Shown: positions 48,092 through 59,254, counted from the first letter of the stretch. The stretch is 64,000 nucleotides of DNA from Streptomyces viridochromogenes DSM 40736 (GCF_000158955.1 NZ_GG657757.1:871205-935204), one strand, 5' to 3'. Numbers and translations: made by a program. The notes: generated from the letters alone by a model not told the origin.

Positions 48092-48656
48092 GACAATGCA
48101 GTCCCCTTCCTGAACAGGTGGTTGCCAGGCTTGGGGCGCGCGCTGCCGCGCCGATGCCGTAGCGGGATGTCGCCGCTTCGGCCCGCCGGGTGTACTTCAG
48201 CAGGCCAGTACGCCGAGCGGGGGCAACAGCTCGGAAACAGGAGAAGTCGATGGCTACCGCGCTGCCGGGTCACATCGACGACCGTGATGGTCCGCCGACA
48301 AGGCTAGAAGACTCCGGCCCGATGCGTCCACACTTCCCTCAGGACCAGCGGGGCTCTTGATGGGTCGCTTCACACGCACAGGGCGCCGGGCATGGACCGC
48401 CCCCGCCCGCGCGCTCCTGCGGCGGTCGGGGGCGGTCCCGTGGTGCGGCACACCACGCCGGGATGCTGTGCCTGCCGGACCGGTCAGGCGCCGGGCAGTA
48501 CGCCGGTACGGGCGACCTCGGTGTACCAGCGGGCGCTGCCCTTGGGAATGCGGGTGCCGGTCCGGGTAGTCGACACCCAGCACGGCGCCCCCCGGCGGCA
48601 GGTCACGCTGCCGACCCACTCGGCAGGGACCGGTGCCGTGTGCGGCGTTCCCCGGC
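48092..48656. other. Intergenic region upstream of the PQQ dehydrogenase operon
   Basis: A 565-bp gap between two leftward genes. The AGGAAGGGG ribosome site of the dehydrogenase gene lies at its left end. CGTGGTG-cggca-CACCACG (48437-48455) is a short hairpin that could end the LPMO transcript. A leftward frame reads GAPCWVSTTRTGTRIPKGSA and stops at 48484; it has cysteines and some coding bias but no start of its own, so I do not call it. Confidence 0.4.
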
Positions 48657-49331
48657 TCAGCCGAAGTTCACGTCGCTGCACCACATGTAGGCCTGGTCGA
48701 GGTGCGAGGCCTGCCAGATCACGAACAGGATGTGGTGTCCGGTGTAGCCGGAGGTCTGTACGGGGAACGTGATGTCCTGCGCCGGGGCGAAGCGGCCGGT
48801 CTGCGTGATGAAGTCGAGGTTGCTCCAGCCCAGGGTCTGCGTCTTCGGGTTGAAGCCCTGCTTGCTCACGTAGACCTTGAAGTAGTCCGCACCGTGGGAC
48901 GCCTGGTCGTACAGGTGGACCGAGAAGTTGTTGCCGACGGTGGTGGTCTTCCACTGGCCGGGCTTGTCCAGGCTGGCGTTCCTCGAGAGGTTGTTGCTGC
49001 AGAGCGTCCCGTCGGGCGTCCGCGCCTGGAACTGGCCACCGAGGCCGTCGCGAAGCGCGCTCATCCAGTTCCACATGGTGTCGGGGTTGGCCTGGAAGGC
49101 CTGCCAACACATGGGGTCCTGGGTCTGCATGGCCGGGTTCGTGTGGTTGCTGCCCCACGTCTTCCAGCACTGGTACGCGCGGGAGGCGGGGCCGACGACG
49201 GTGCCGTGAGCCTGAGCGGGGGCCGACCAGGTGAGTGCGCCGACAACCACGGCGAACAGCATGACGAGCGCCTGGAGAGGCCGGCGGAGGGGTGACCGCG
49301 AACGCCCGGCTAACGGACTCTGTTTGCGCAT
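48657..49331 (-). CDS. Secreted AA10 lytic polysaccharide monooxygenase, single domain
   Basis: 224 residues. The signal peptide ends ...WSAPAQA, leaving the obligatory N-terminal histidine (HGTVVGPASRAYQCWKTWGS), one arm of the copper histidine brace; the second histidine lies in SHGADYFKVYV. WQASHLDQAYMWCSDVNFG is the typical AA10 end. Four cysteines can form the two usual disulfides. AA10 enzymes cleave chitin or cellulose oxidatively with copper and a reductant. The upstream CebR box suggests a cellulose role or at least induction by cello-oligosaccharides. No binding module is attached. Confidence 0.93.
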   Translation of the reverse strand: MRKQSPLAGRSRSPLRRPLQALVMLFAVVVGALTWSAPAQAHGTVVGPASRAYQCWKTWGSNHTNPAMQTQDPMCWQAFQANPDTMWNWMSALRDGLGGQFQARTPDGTLCSNNLSRNASLDKPGQWKTTTVGNNFSVHLYDQASHGADYFKVYVSKQGFNPKTQTLGWSNLDFITQTGRFAPAQDITFPVQTSGYTGHHILFVIWQASHLDQAYMWCSDVNFG

Positions 49332-49365
49332 GTGGGGGGACTCCTTCCAGTTTGCAAGGCTGTTA

Positions 49366-49407
49366 TGGGAGCGCTCCCAACGGTAGGTCTTCTGAGTGAG
49401 ATGTCAA
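49366..49407 (-). promoter_or_regulatory. LPMO promoter with perfect CebR box
   Basis: TGGGAGCGCTCCCA at 49366-49379 is a perfect 14-bp palindrome identical to the CebR operator known from Streptomyces cellulose-utilisation genes. On the leftward strand TTGACA (complement of 49402-49407) and TACCGT (complement of 49380-49385) are spaced 16 bp and lead directly into the box, so bound CebR would block initiation. Confidence 0.85.
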
Positions 49408-49659
49408 TGAAACGAACGGAGTTGGTTTCAGGGGTGGGCGGCGAGCAGGGAGCCTTCCGTGAGCCGGGAGTCAGAACCGTTCCCCGGGACCGGAAAGCGA
49501 GGGATGCGGCCTGGACTGGTGTGCGGTGCGGACGGTGTCGGTCTTGTCGGCCGGGACGGCGGGGCGGCGGCCGCCCTTTCTGCCCTTGGCCTCGGCGGAG
49601 CGCAGTCCGGGCGTAGGCGGCGCCCATCTCGGCACCCCGTGACGTACTGAACGCCGAGC

Positions 49660-50511
49660 TCAGAGGATCTGCTGGTCGGCGCGTGCCTCGAGGCGGGCGA
49701 TCGCCTTGCGGCAGGCGCTGGTGAAGCGGACGAAGTCGGCGTCGGAGGTCGCGCTCCCGGCACGCGCGGCACGGCTGCTGTAGTCACCGAACAGGCTCTG
49801 ACGCAGGTCGGTGGTGATCTCCAGCTGCCCGCCCATGTTCAACATGGTCAAGTTGCACGGGTTGGTCCTGTTGACGCCCGCGAGGTCGTCATTGGTGGAT
49901 CCGTCGATGGTGTTGAAACCGGCGGAAGACAGCGCCTCGTACAGATAGGTCTTGAAGTAGGTGTTCAGTCCGCCGACCACCACGGACATGGCGGCACCCG
50001 CCTGCTCTTCCTTGCAGCCGTGCAGGCTGAGGACGTTTAGACTGCTCGCGGCCATGGAGAGGGCGACATGGTCGTCGCAGTTCTTCGAGGTGACGTGCAG
50101 TTTGCTGTTGCCCGCGGAAAGGAGGCCCTCGAACATCCAGTAGTCGTGCACGGGCCCGCCGTCCGGGGTCCAGACCGACAGGTCTTTCGGGTCGTACCCG
50201 GCTATGCCCAGGCAGAGTTCGGAGGTGCCGATCTCGATACCGCCGCCATGCAGGGCCATCACGGTCGTGCGATGGAACGGCGATGTACCGGAGAGATCGC
50301 TGTCGAGCATCTGGTGCCGTTTGTAGCGACGACCGAAGTCCGTACCCTCCCGCCCGGACAGTTGGGTATAGAGGTCCGTGTTCGATCTGTAGAAGTCGTC
50401 CTCGCCGGCGGCATGCGCCGCGCTCACCCCCGCTCCGGTGACCAGCGGCGTTCCCGCGGCAGCGGTCGCGAAAGCGGAGGCCAGCACCGTACGGCGGTTC
50501 ATATGTGTCAT
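49660..50511 (-). CDS. Tat-exported poly-gamma-glutamate hydrolase family protein
   Basis: 283 residues from the ATG at 50511; MTHMNRRTVLASAFATAAAG is a twin-arginine signal. The mature protein has the PghP/DUF867 pattern: YRSNTDLYTQLSGREGTDFG, RTTVMALHGGGIEIGTSELC (metal histidine and glutamate), YWMFEGLLSAGNSKLHVTS, LSLHGCKEEQ (histidine) and VVVGGLNTYFKTYL. PghP is a zinc peptidase that cuts poly-gamma-glutamate, known from phages that infect capsule-forming Bacillus. A streptomycete could use it on polyglutamate of competitors. It is a single-gene unit. Confidence 0.85.
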   Translation of the reverse strand: MTHMNRRTVLASAFATAAAGTPLVTGAGVSAAHAAGEDDFYRSNTDLYTQLSGREGTDFGRRYKRHQMLDSDLSGTSPFHRTTVMALHGGGIEIGTSELCLGIAGYDPKDLSVWTPDGGPVHDYWMFEGLLSAGNSKLHVTSKNCDDHVALSMAASSLNVLSLHGCKEEQAGAAMSVVVGGLNTYFKTYLYEALSSAGFNTIDGSTNDDLAGVNRTNPCNLTMLNMGGQLEITTDLRQSLFGDYSSRAARAGSATSDADFVRFTSACRKAIARLEARADQQIL

Positions 50512-50622
50512 GCCGTCATGATCACGCCAAACTTCCCGCAAGGCACCGCAAACGTGTCATTGTTGCGCACGTCACACGCCGGGGGATGCGTGCGGCTGGG
50601 ACAGCGCGCGACAGACGTCGAC

Positions 50623-50655
50623 GGAGTGGGGCCAGGATGATCCTGGCCCCACTCC
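50623..50655. terminator. Terminator of the xlnA-esterase operon
   Basis: A perfect 15-bp stem GGAGTGGGGCCAGGA and complement with a TGA loop, directly after the esterase stop (leftward). Confidence 0.88.
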
Positions 50656-50669
50656 ATGGTGCGGGCGTG

Positions 50670-52046
50670 TCACTGGAACTGTGCGAAGAACCTCCAGATC
50701 TCTGCCTTGGTCCAGGTGGTGACGCCGCTTTCGTTGGGGGAGCCGTCGACCGGACCGGGTATGTGGCCTCCGTCGAACGCGGCCCATTGGACCGGGTATC
50801 CGGCACGGCAGCCCGAGTAGGTGGTGGTGATGTGCGTTCGGCTGCCCGGCGCGGGCTCGCGCGGGCCCTGGGAGGTGCAGCCGTTGTTGCTGACGAATCG
50901 GTCGCGCAGGGACCGCCCTTGCCCGATGTTGAGGACGGAGTCGCTGACGCCGTGGATTCCGAAGTAGGCGATGGGCTGGGTGCCACCACTGCACCCGCTG
51001 ATCTGAGCGCCGGAGATGACCGCGACGGCCCTGAAGACGTTCGCCCGGCTGCATGCGAGTGCGTAGCTCATGCCGCCGCCCCAGCTGAATCCCGTGGCGA
51101 AGCGCTGTGCCGGGTTGACACAGAGGCCGCCCTCGATGCGCCGGATCATGTCGTCGACGAAGGTGATGTCCTCATTGCCCTCATTGGCCCAGCCGTTGCC
51201 GAGGCCCTGGGGGGCGACGAGGATCGCGGTGTTGTTCGACTGTTCTTGTTGGCCGTAGTAGGACCAGGCGTTCCCGCTCGTGCCGCCCGAGGCGACGTCG
51301 CCGGCGGTTCCGCCCCGCCAGTGGAACGCGAAGATCAGCCGGTAGCGGTGGGTGTTGTCGTAGTTGGCGGGAACCCTGAGGATGAAGCTGCGACTCTTGC
51401 CGCCGCTCTGAATCGTGTGCGTACCGCTCGCCAGAGCCGGGGCGCTGCCGCATCCGCCACCGCCACCGCCACCGGACGACAGCTTGATCATCTGCCATTG
51501 CTGGTTGGCGCCGCCCCAGTCGGTGTACTGGACGACGTTGCCTCCGTCGGCCGTGGAGGCGCCCTGAACCTCCACTGCCTTGCTGCTCGTGCGGTTGATC
51601 AGCCGGACGTGGCCCGCGTCGGAGTCGGCCAGGCGGAACTGCTGGTTGGCCCCGTTGTGGTCGGCCCATTGCTGGATCGCGGCACCGTCCGCGGTCGAGG
51701 CGCCGGCCACGTCGAGAACCTTGTCCGAATGCCGGGCCTTGAGGCGGTAGAACCCGCCGCCGGAGTCCACGAACTGCCACTGCTGGTTGGCTCCGTCGTT
51801 GCGCGTCCACTGGCCGACCCGCGCGCCGTCGGCAGTGGATGAGCCGGAGACGTCCAGCGCCTTGCCGCTGTTGCGATTGACCAGGACGTACCAGGCATTG
51901 GTGTCCACTGTCGCCGCCTCGGCGGGCGCCGGGTTCACCGCGGCGAGCATGCCGATCGCGAGGGTGGTCGCCACCAGGGCGGCAACCCGGGACCACCAGC
52001 GATGTTTTCGCGCAGGGGCGGGAGGAACCGCACCGTAGGTCTTCAT
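50670..52046 (-). CDS. Secreted CBM13 - CE1-type esterase (feruloyl/acetylxylan esterase-like)
   Basis: 458 residues. The signal ends near AEA-ATV. Residues 48-190 are a CBM13 lectin ([20 protein letters not shown] and repeats). A poly-glycine linker leads to the catalytic domain (about 200-458): RSFILRVPANYDNTHRYRLI, FAFHWRGGT, RFATGFSWGGGMSYALAC (nucleophile Ser) and AFDGGHIPGPVDG (His). It is a paralogue of the esterase at 42095 with the module order reversed. It starts 32 bp after xlnA and is co-transcribed with it, which fits deacylation of xylan during backbone cutting. Confidence 0.88.
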   Translation of the reverse strand: MKTYGAVPPAPARKHRWWSRVAALVATTLAIGMLAAVNPAPAEAATVDTNAWYVLVNRNSGKALDVSGSSTADGARVGQWTRNDGANQQWQFVDSGGGFYRLKARHSDKVLDVAGASTADGAAIQQWADHNGANQQFRLADSDAGHVRLINRTSSKAVEVQGASTADGGNVVQYTDWGGANQQWQMIKLSSGGGGGGGCGSAPALASGTHTIQSGGKSRSFILRVPANYDNTHRYRLIFAFHWRGGTAGDVASGGTSGNAWSYYGQQEQSNNTAILVAPQGLGNGWANEGNEDITFVDDMIRRIEGGLCVNPAQRFATGFSWGGGMSYALACSRANVFRAVAVISGAQISGCSGGTQPIAYFGIHGVSDSVLNIGQGRSLRDRFVSNNGCTSQGPREPAPGSRTHITTTYSGCRAGYPVQWAAFDGGHIPGPVDGSPNESGVTTWTKAEIWRFFAQFQ

Positions 52047-52078
52047 CGATTCACCCTTTCGTTAGGTGACAGGTCCCC

Positions 52079-54023
<1,945 letters not shown>

Positions 54024-54104
54024 AGATCGCCCCTCCTCTCCCGGGAAGTCCGCTCCGTGGTTCATCGGGGTCACCTCACCCCCGCCCCCAAAGGAGGCCC
54101 ACCC

Positions 54105-55571
54105 ATGTGGTTTCGCCACCCACCCCCGGTCCGTCTGAGACGATTACTCGCCGTCCTCGCGCCTTTGTTGCTCGTGTCCACCTTCCTCGGTGCCCAGCCC
54201 GCCGGCGCGGCGACCGTAGACCCCAACGCCTCGTATGTGCTGGTCAACCGCAACAGCGGCAAGGCCCTGGATGTCTACAACATGGCGACCGACGACGGTG
54301 CCCGCATCACTCAGTGGACCAGGAACGATCAGAACCAGCAGCAGTGGCGGTTCGTCGATTCCGGGGGCGGCTACTACCGCATCGTGTCCCGCCACTCGGG
54401 CAAGGTCCTGGACGTCCACAACTGGTCGACCGCGAACGGGGGCTCGATCGTCCAGTGGGCCGACCTGAACGCCGCCAACCAGCAGTGGCGGCTGGCCGAC
54501 AGCGCGGACGGCTACGTGAGGCTCATCTCGCGCCACAGCAACAAGGCCCTCGAAGTGCAGGGCGCCTCCAGCGCCGACAACGCGAACGTCGTCCAGTACG
54601 ACGACTGGGGCGGCACCAACCAGCAGTGGCAGCTCGTCAAGGTCGGCGCCGACACCCCCGGCCAGTGTGATCTTCCGTCGACATACCGCTGGACATCAAC
54701 GGGCGCGCTGGCACAGCCCAAGCCGGGGTGGGTCTCGCTCAAGGACTTCACCGTCGTCCCCTACAACGGCAAGCAGCTCGTCTATGCGACGACGCACGAC
54801 ACGGGGACGCGTTGGGGCTCGATGAACTTCGGCCTGTTCACCAACTGGTCGGAGATGGCCTCGGCCAGCCAGAACACGATGTCGACGTCCACCGTCGCGC
54901 CCACGCTCTTCTACTTCGCACCGAAGAACATCTGGGTGCTCGCCTACCAGTGGGGCGGGACCGCCTTCTCCTACCGGACGTCGAGCGACCCCACCAACCC
55001 GAATGGCTGGTCGTCCCAGCAGGTGCTCTTCTCCGGAGGCATCTCCGACTCCGGAACAGGACCGATCGACCAGACGCTCATCGGTGACGGGACGAACATG
55101 TACCTGTTCTTCGCCGGTGACAACGGCAAGATCTACCGAGCCAGCATGCCGAACGGGAACTTCCCGGGCAGCTTCGGCACGACCTCGACCGTGGTCATGA
55201 GCGATACGACGAACAACCTGTTCGAAGCCCCGCAGGTCTACAAGCTGCAGGGCCAGAACCGCTACCTCATGATCGTCGAGGCGATCGGCTCGCAGGGCCG
55301 CTACTTCCGCTCGTTCACGGCCACCAGTCTGAACGGCTCGTGGACACCCCAGGCCGCGACCGAGAGCAACCCCTTCGCCGGCAAGGCCAACAGCGGCGCC
55401 ACGTGGACCAACGACATCAGCCACGGCGAACTGCTCCGCACCAGCCCCGATCAGACCATGACCGTCGATCCCTGCCACCTGCAGTTGCTCTACCAGGGGC
55501 GCAGCCCCAACTCCGGCGGCGACTACGGCCTCCTGCCCTACCGTCCGGGTCTGCTGACACTGCAGCGCTGA
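54105..55571 (+). CDS. Secreted CBM13 - GH62 alpha-L-arabinofuranosidase
   Basis: 488 residues from the ATG at 54105 behind AAGGAGG. The signal ends near AGA-ATV. Residues 38-180 are CBM13, closely related to the module of the esterase at 50670 ([29 protein letters not shown]). Residues 185-488 are the five-bladed GH62 propeller: [40 protein letters not shown] (base Asp), [40 protein letters not shown] (acid Glu), [15 protein letters not shown]. It removes arabinose from arabinoxylan and complements XlnA and the esterases. Confidence 0.94.
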   Translation: MWFRHPPPVRLRRLLAVLAPLLLVSTFLGAQPAGAATVDPNASYVLVNRNSGKALDVYNMATDDGARITQWTRNDQNQQQWRFVDSGGGYYRIVSRHSGKVLDVHNWSTANGGSIVQWADLNAANQQWRLADSADGYVRLISRHSNKALEVQGASSADNANVVQYDDWGGTNQQWQLVKVGADTPGQCDLPSTYRWTSTGALAQPKPGWVSLKDFTVVPYNGKQLVYATTHDTGTRWGSMNFGLFTNWSEMASASQNTMSTSTVAPTLFYFAPKNIWVLAYQWGGTAFSYRTSSDPTNPNGWSSQQVLFSGGISDSGTGPIDQTLIGDGTNMYLFFAGDNGKIYRASMPNGNFPGSFGTTSTVVMSDTTNNLFEAPQVYKLQGQNRYLMIVEAIGSQGRYFRSFTATSLNGSWTPQAATESNPFAGKANSGATWTNDISHGELLRTSPDQTMTVDPCHLQLLYQGRSPNSGGDYGLLPYRPGLLTLQR

Positions 55572-55586
55572 CGGCGTGACAGGAGT

Positions 55587-55607
55587 CCGGCTCCGATAGG
55601 GAGCCGG
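55587..55607 (+). terminator. Terminator after GH62
   Basis: CCGGCTCC and GGAGCCGG pair around GATAG, 15 bp after the stop codon. Confidence 0.75.
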
Positions 55608-55645
55608 CCCGGGCGGGCTCGGCGCAAGCCCGAGTGCGCCCGGGT

Positions 55646-56281
55646 TCATCGCGGCTGCTGCCCTCTGACGAGCGCAGTGGGCAGTGGCGCGTCGAGGATC
55701 AGATCACGCGGCAGGGCCAGTTCGAAGCGCTGCTCCAGAACGGCGAGAGAGGCACGGTGCGCCGTGTCCCTCTCCGTCTCCTCCGGGATTCCGGCCGCGA
55801 CGATGTCAGCGCGGACGAGGTCGGCGCCGGGGCCGGTGATCTCCTGCGACCAGGTATGCATGTACATGTCGAAACCGCAGACATAGTGGTCGTCGTGGAA
55901 GTAGGCGAATGCGGGCGGCGGGACCTTCGGGTTCTGCTTCTCGTAGTAGAGCTCGAAGACGTGGACCCCGTCTCGGGATGTTCCGTCGTGGTACGCGGGC
56001 CCGAGGACGGACGGCCAGTGGCCGTAGGCAAGGGCGAAGCCCAGGCCGGCGTGGTCGCCGTAGCGGACGGCGATGCCGTCGGCGTCGCCGTGCTCCGCGT
56101 CGAGCTCGTCGACGAGACTTTCGGCCTGCGGCCCGGTGGTGGCCCGGACCGGTACGGGGGCGCCGGGAGCGGCGAGGCGGGCGGCGAGTTGTTCGCCGGT
56201 CAGGCCCCGGGCGAGCTTGATGCAGTAGCCGAGCCAGGAGATGTCCCCGTCGGCTATCCATGTGATCCCGCCGGAACTCAC
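55646..56281 (-). CDS. DUF6461-like hypothetical protein
   Basis: A GTG at 56281 with GGAG upstream gives 211 residues: VSSGGITWIADGDISWLGYC, IKLARGLTGEQLAARL, YGDHAGLGFALAYGHWPSVL, HVFELYYEKQNPKVPPPAFA, YFHDDHYVCGFDMYMHTWSQ. The opening Trp-Leu...ARGLTxEQL pattern fits the DUF6461 family of actinobacterial proteins as I remember it, whose role is unknown (some lie near toxin or defence genes). It has no signal peptide and stands alone, converging on GH62. Confidence 0.65.
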   Translation of the reverse strand: MSSGGITWIADGDISWLGYCIKLARGLTGEQLAARLAAPGAPVPVRATTGPQAESLVDELDAEHGDADGIAVRYGDHAGLGFALAYGHWPSVLGPAYHDGTSRDGVHVFELYYEKQNPKVPPPAFAYFHDDHYVCGFDMYMHTWSQEITGPGADLVRADIVAAGIPEETERDTAHRASLAVLEQRFELALPRDLILDAPLPTALVRGQQPR

Positions 56282-56454
56282 TGCGTGTCTCCGTTCTCCG
56301 GTGTGGCGCGGCCCGGGGTGGGCCCTGTGACCGGCCCGGGCCGCGCATGCGGTGTGCGTCAGTATCGTGCTACCGGATGTCGTACTCGATCGTCGGCTTC
56401 GAGGCGTCGCACTTCGAAGCCCCTGCCGGTCCTCCACTCACGGAGAGTCCCGTC

Positions 56455-56770
56455 GCGCCGATGAGTTGCGGCGCGGCAAGCCCTGGGGACTGCCGCTGGA
56501 GGGCCGGGCGCTGCTCGTCGCAGGCTGGCGCACTGACGTGACGCTGCGCCGGCTCGCCCTGCTCCTCGGCATCTCGAAGTCCGGCGGTCTCGGCGTCACC
56601 GTCGTACCCGCCGCGGTGTCCGGGGCGCGCCCCACCGTCAGGTTCGGACCGCCGCGTCACGGAGCGGCGACCATCGAGCTCACCGCCATGACGAGATCCG
56701 CGCCAGGGGCTCTGGCGGAACGGCTCACGGAGCTCGCGACGCGACTGACCGCCACGCGAGGACCGGCGCG
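56455..56770 (+). pseudogene. Transposase helix-turn-helix scrap fused to a LysR C-terminal scrap
   Basis: One frame reads DELRRGKPWGLPLEGRALLV, GWRTDVTLRRLALLLGISKS, the N-terminal helix-turn-helix of IS5/IS112-type DDE transposases, to about 56583. It continues directly as GLGVTVVPAAVSGARPTVRF and ATIELTAMTRSAPGALAERL, which looks like the end of a LysR effector domain. Both parts lack the rest of their genes. I see no inverted-repeat ends. The flanking gap 56282-57014 holds nothing else recognisable. Confidence 0.5.
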
Positions 56771-57014
56771 GCCGGGATCGGCTTCGACGGCGACGTGCTG
56801 CCGCGAGCAGTCCGCTTCTCTCAGTGAGCCACGTCGAGGGTGATGATCCGCTGCCGGAGGGAACTGAGCGTTCCGATCCGCTCCAGTGACCGTCCATCAG
56901 CCGGTGTCCCCGGCGTCCCGGCACCGGCTCCGACCCATTGCCTGGCAGTGACCGGGGGGTGGCCCGCGCCCGCCTACGGTGACGGCACATCTCACGGAAC
57001 GGAGTGGTTTTGCC

Positions 57015-57410
57015 ATGGCAGAGACCAACGACGCGCTCACCGCGGCGGTTCTGGAACACGCCGCCACCTATGTGCGCACCTTCAACTCGGGTGACGCCGC
57101 AGCCGTGGACCGGCTCTACACGGACGACGCGATCAGCGTGTGGGAGAAGGGGCACGCCGTCAGCGGTGAGGAACGGCGCAAGGGGCTGGCCGAGTTCCTG
57201 GCCGCCAAGCCCGTGCTGACGAACAAGGTCCTCGAGTCGTACGTGACGTCGGACACCGCCCTGCTGGTCACGGACTGGGCCATGGACGTCCCCGCGACGG
57301 CGGACAGCGCGGCGGAGCGCCACTCCGGCATCGGCCTCGACGTGCTGCGTCTGGGCGCCGACGGCCAGTGGCGCTTCGCGATCGACAACCCGTACGGCAA
57401 GGAACTCTGA
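57015..57410 (+). CDS. NTF2-like/SnoaL-like protein (DUF4440 type), first copy
   Basis: 131 residues from the ATG at 57015. The cone fold is shown by AAVLEHAATYVRTFNSGDAA, AVDRLYTDDAISVWEKGHAV and GLDVLRLGADGQWRFAIDNP. Such proteins act as small isomerases, cyclases or ligand binders, or are of unknown role. It lies 30 bp before a paralogue and upstream of the extender-unit genes, so it may belong to the same biosynthetic transcript. Confidence 0.8.
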   Translation: MAETNDALTAAVLEHAATYVRTFNSGDAAAVDRLYTDDAISVWEKGHAVSGEERRKGLAEFLAAKPVLTNKVLESYVTSDTALLVTDWAMDVPATADSAAERHSGIGLDVLRLGADGQWRFAIDNPYGKEL

Positions 57411-57440
57411 GCGCACCCCACCGGAAAGGACCTTCTCCTC

Positions 57441-57839
57441 ATGAGCGAGACCCTCGACCTGACCCTGACCGACGACCCGGACCAGCAGAACGACGTGTTC
57501 GTGGCCGCGTTCAACAGCGGACAGGGGGCCATCTTCGACCAGTTGTACCGCGAGGACGCGATCTCCAACCTCACCGGGACGCCGCGTACCGGGGCCGACC
57601 GCACCAAGAGCATCACCGAGTTCCTGGCCACCAAGCCCAAGCTGAACTCCAAGGTGCTGCGGACCTTCAGCACCGGTGACACCTCCCTGCTGATCGTCGA
57701 GTTCCACCTCGAGGTCACCGGCGAGGACGGCAAGCCCCAGAAGATCGACGGCACTTGCACCGATGTCCTCGTCCGCGGCGAGGACGGCAAGTGGATCATG
57801 GCCGTCGACCGTCCCGTGGCCGACGAGCCCAGCGCCTGA
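57441..57839 (+). CDS. NTF2-like/SnoaL-like protein, second copy
   Basis: 132 residues behind GGAAAGGA. It is clearly related to the preceding protein: VFVAAFNSGQGAIFDQLYRE, DAISNLTGTPRTGADRTKSI, TEFLATKPKLNSKVL (compare AEFLAAKPVLTNKVL) and CTDVLVRGEDGKWIMAVDRP. The pair probably arose by tandem duplication and could form a heterodimer. The catalytic role is unknown. Confidence 0.8.
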   Translation: MSETLDLTLTDDPDQQNDVFVAAFNSGQGAIFDQLYREDAISNLTGTPRTGADRTKSITEFLATKPKLNSKVLRTFSTGDTSLLIVEFHLEVTGEDGKPQKIDGTCTDVLVRGEDGKWIMAVDRPVADEPSA

Positions 57840-57860
57840 GCATCCCCTTCGCCACGCGAC

Positions 57861-57901
57861 CAGGCCCCGCGCCGTACCCCCGTGGCTCGGTGCGGGGCCT
57901 G
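57861..57901 (+). terminator. Hairpin between the NTF2-like genes and ccr
   Basis: CAGGCCCCGC and GCGGGGCCTG form a 10-bp stem with a 21-nt loop; it would end or attenuate the NTF2 transcript ahead of ccr. Confidence 0.6.
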
Positions 57902-57921
57902 TCACTTCACGAGACTGGAGC

Positions 57922-59250
57922 ATGATGGATTCCCTGACCGAGGCTGTGCTCGCGGGGGCACCCGCGGAAGTGCTGGAGCGGGAGCAGGTACCGGAGCAGT
58001 ACACGGCTGCTCACCTGCGGGCCGAGGACGTCGGCATGTTCGGCGACGGCGGCGACAAGGACGTGCGCCGGTCCATCCGCGTCGGCAGCGTGCCCATGCC
58101 GGAACTGGCCCCGGACGAGGTGCTGGTGGCGGTGATGGCCAGCGCGATCAACTACAACACCGTCTGGTCCGCGACCTTCGAGCCGGTTCCCACCTTCGGC
58201 TTCCTGGAGCGTTTCGGGCGCCTGGGCGGCCTCGCCACCCGTCACGACCTGCCGCACCACGTCATCGGCTCCGACGGGGCCGGTGTGGTGGTGCGCGTGG
58301 GCAGCGCCGTCCGGAACTGGCGCGCGGGCAACCACGTCGTCGTCAGCTGCGTCCAGGTCGACGACCAGGAACCGGCCACGCACGCGGACGCCATGCTCGG
58401 CGCCGGCCAGCGCATCTGGGGCTACGAGACCAACTTCGGCGGACTCGCGCACTACTCGGTGGTCAAGGCCAGCCAGCTCCTGCCCAAGCCCGCGCACCTG
58501 ACCTGGGAGGAGGCCGCGAGCGTGCTGCTCACGGCCGCCACCTCCTACCGCATGCTGATCAGCGACAAGGGCGCGCGGATCAAGCTCGGGGACGTCGTTC
58601 TCATCTGGGGCGCCACCGGCGGGCTCGGGGCGTTCGCCGTGCAGCTGGTCAAGGCGGCAGGAGGCATCCCGGTCGGTGTCGTCAGCTCGGAGAGCAAGGC
58701 CAAGGTGCTCCGGGCGCTCGGCTGCGACGTCATCATCAACCGCGCCGAGACAGGACTCGGCCGCGCCGACACGCCCGAGGAGACCATCGAGCAGGGCAAG
58801 CGTCTCGGCCGGATCATCCGCCAGGAGGTCGGCGAGGACCCGCACGTGGCCTTCGACTACATCGGCCGCGCGACCTTCGGCGTCTCCACCTTCGTCGTCC
58901 GGCGCGGCGGCACCGTGGTGACGTGCGGTTCCAGCACCGGCTACCAGCACACGTACGACAACCGCTACCTGTGGATGAACTCCAAGCGCATCATCGGCAG
59001 CCACGCCGCCAACCTGCAGGAGCAGGCCGAGCTGAACCGGCTGGTCGCCCAGGGCAGGATCTCCCCCGTGCTGTCCACCGTGTACTCCCTCGACGAGGTC
59101 GGGGAGGCCGCCCGGCTGGTGCAGAACAACGAGCACACAGGCAAGGTCGGTGTGCTCTGTCTCGCTCCGCAGGAGGGGCTCGGGGTCACCGACGCGGCGC
59201 TGCGGGAGCGGATCGGCGCGGCCGCGCTGAATCCGGTGCGGAGCATCTGA
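57922..59250 (+). CDS. ccr: Crotonyl-CoA carboxylase/reductase family enzyme
   Basis: 442 residues (start at ATG 57922 or 57925; GGAG upstream). This is a medium-chain dehydrogenase/reductase with the CCR pattern: VRVGSVPMPELAPDEVLVAV, AINYNTVWSATFEPVPTFGF, HHVIGSDGAGVVVRVGSAVR, GYETNFGGLAHYSVVKASQL, HLTWEEAASVLLTAATSYRM, IWGATGGLGAFAVQLVKAAG and HVAFDYIGRATFG. CCR enzymes reduce and carboxylate 2-enoyl-CoA to alkylmalonyl-CoA with NADPH and CO2. With the following KAS III and 3-hydroxyacyl-CoA dehydrogenase it is likely a pathway-specific copy making an unusual extender unit rather than the primary ethylmalonyl-CoA enzyme. Confidence 0.92.
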   Translation: MMDSLTEAVLAGAPAEVLEREQVPEQYTAAHLRAEDVGMFGDGGDKDVRRSIRVGSVPMPELAPDEVLVAVMASAINYNTVWSATFEPVPTFGFLERFGRLGGLATRHDLPHHVIGSDGAGVVVRVGSAVRNWRAGNHVVVSCVQVDDQEPATHADAMLGAGQRIWGYETNFGGLAHYSVVKASQLLPKPAHLTWEEAASVLLTAATSYRMLISDKGARIKLGDVVLIWGATGGLGAFAVQLVKAAGGIPVGVVSSESKAKVLRALGCDVIINRAETGLGRADTPEETIEQGKRLGRIIRQEVGEDPHVAFDYIGRATFGVSTFVVRRGGTVVTCGSSTGYQHTYDNRYLWMNSKRIIGSHAANLQEQAELNRLVAQGRISPVLSTVYSLDEVGEAARLVQNNEHTGKVGVLCLAPQEGLGVTDAALRERIGAAALNPVRSI

Positions 59251-59254
59251 CGCC

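Noticed and set aside
48484..48656. Leftward reading GAPCWVSTTRTGTRIPKGSA as a small secreted protein
   Set aside because: It has no start codon of its own outside the LPMO gene, no signal peptide and no family match I can recall.
49660..50511. Chitosanase (GH75) as the identity of the Tat-exported protein
   Set aside because: Considered because of the neighbouring LPMO, but the HGGGIEIGTSEL, LSLHGC and VVVGGLN motifs belong to the poly-gamma-glutamate hydrolase family.
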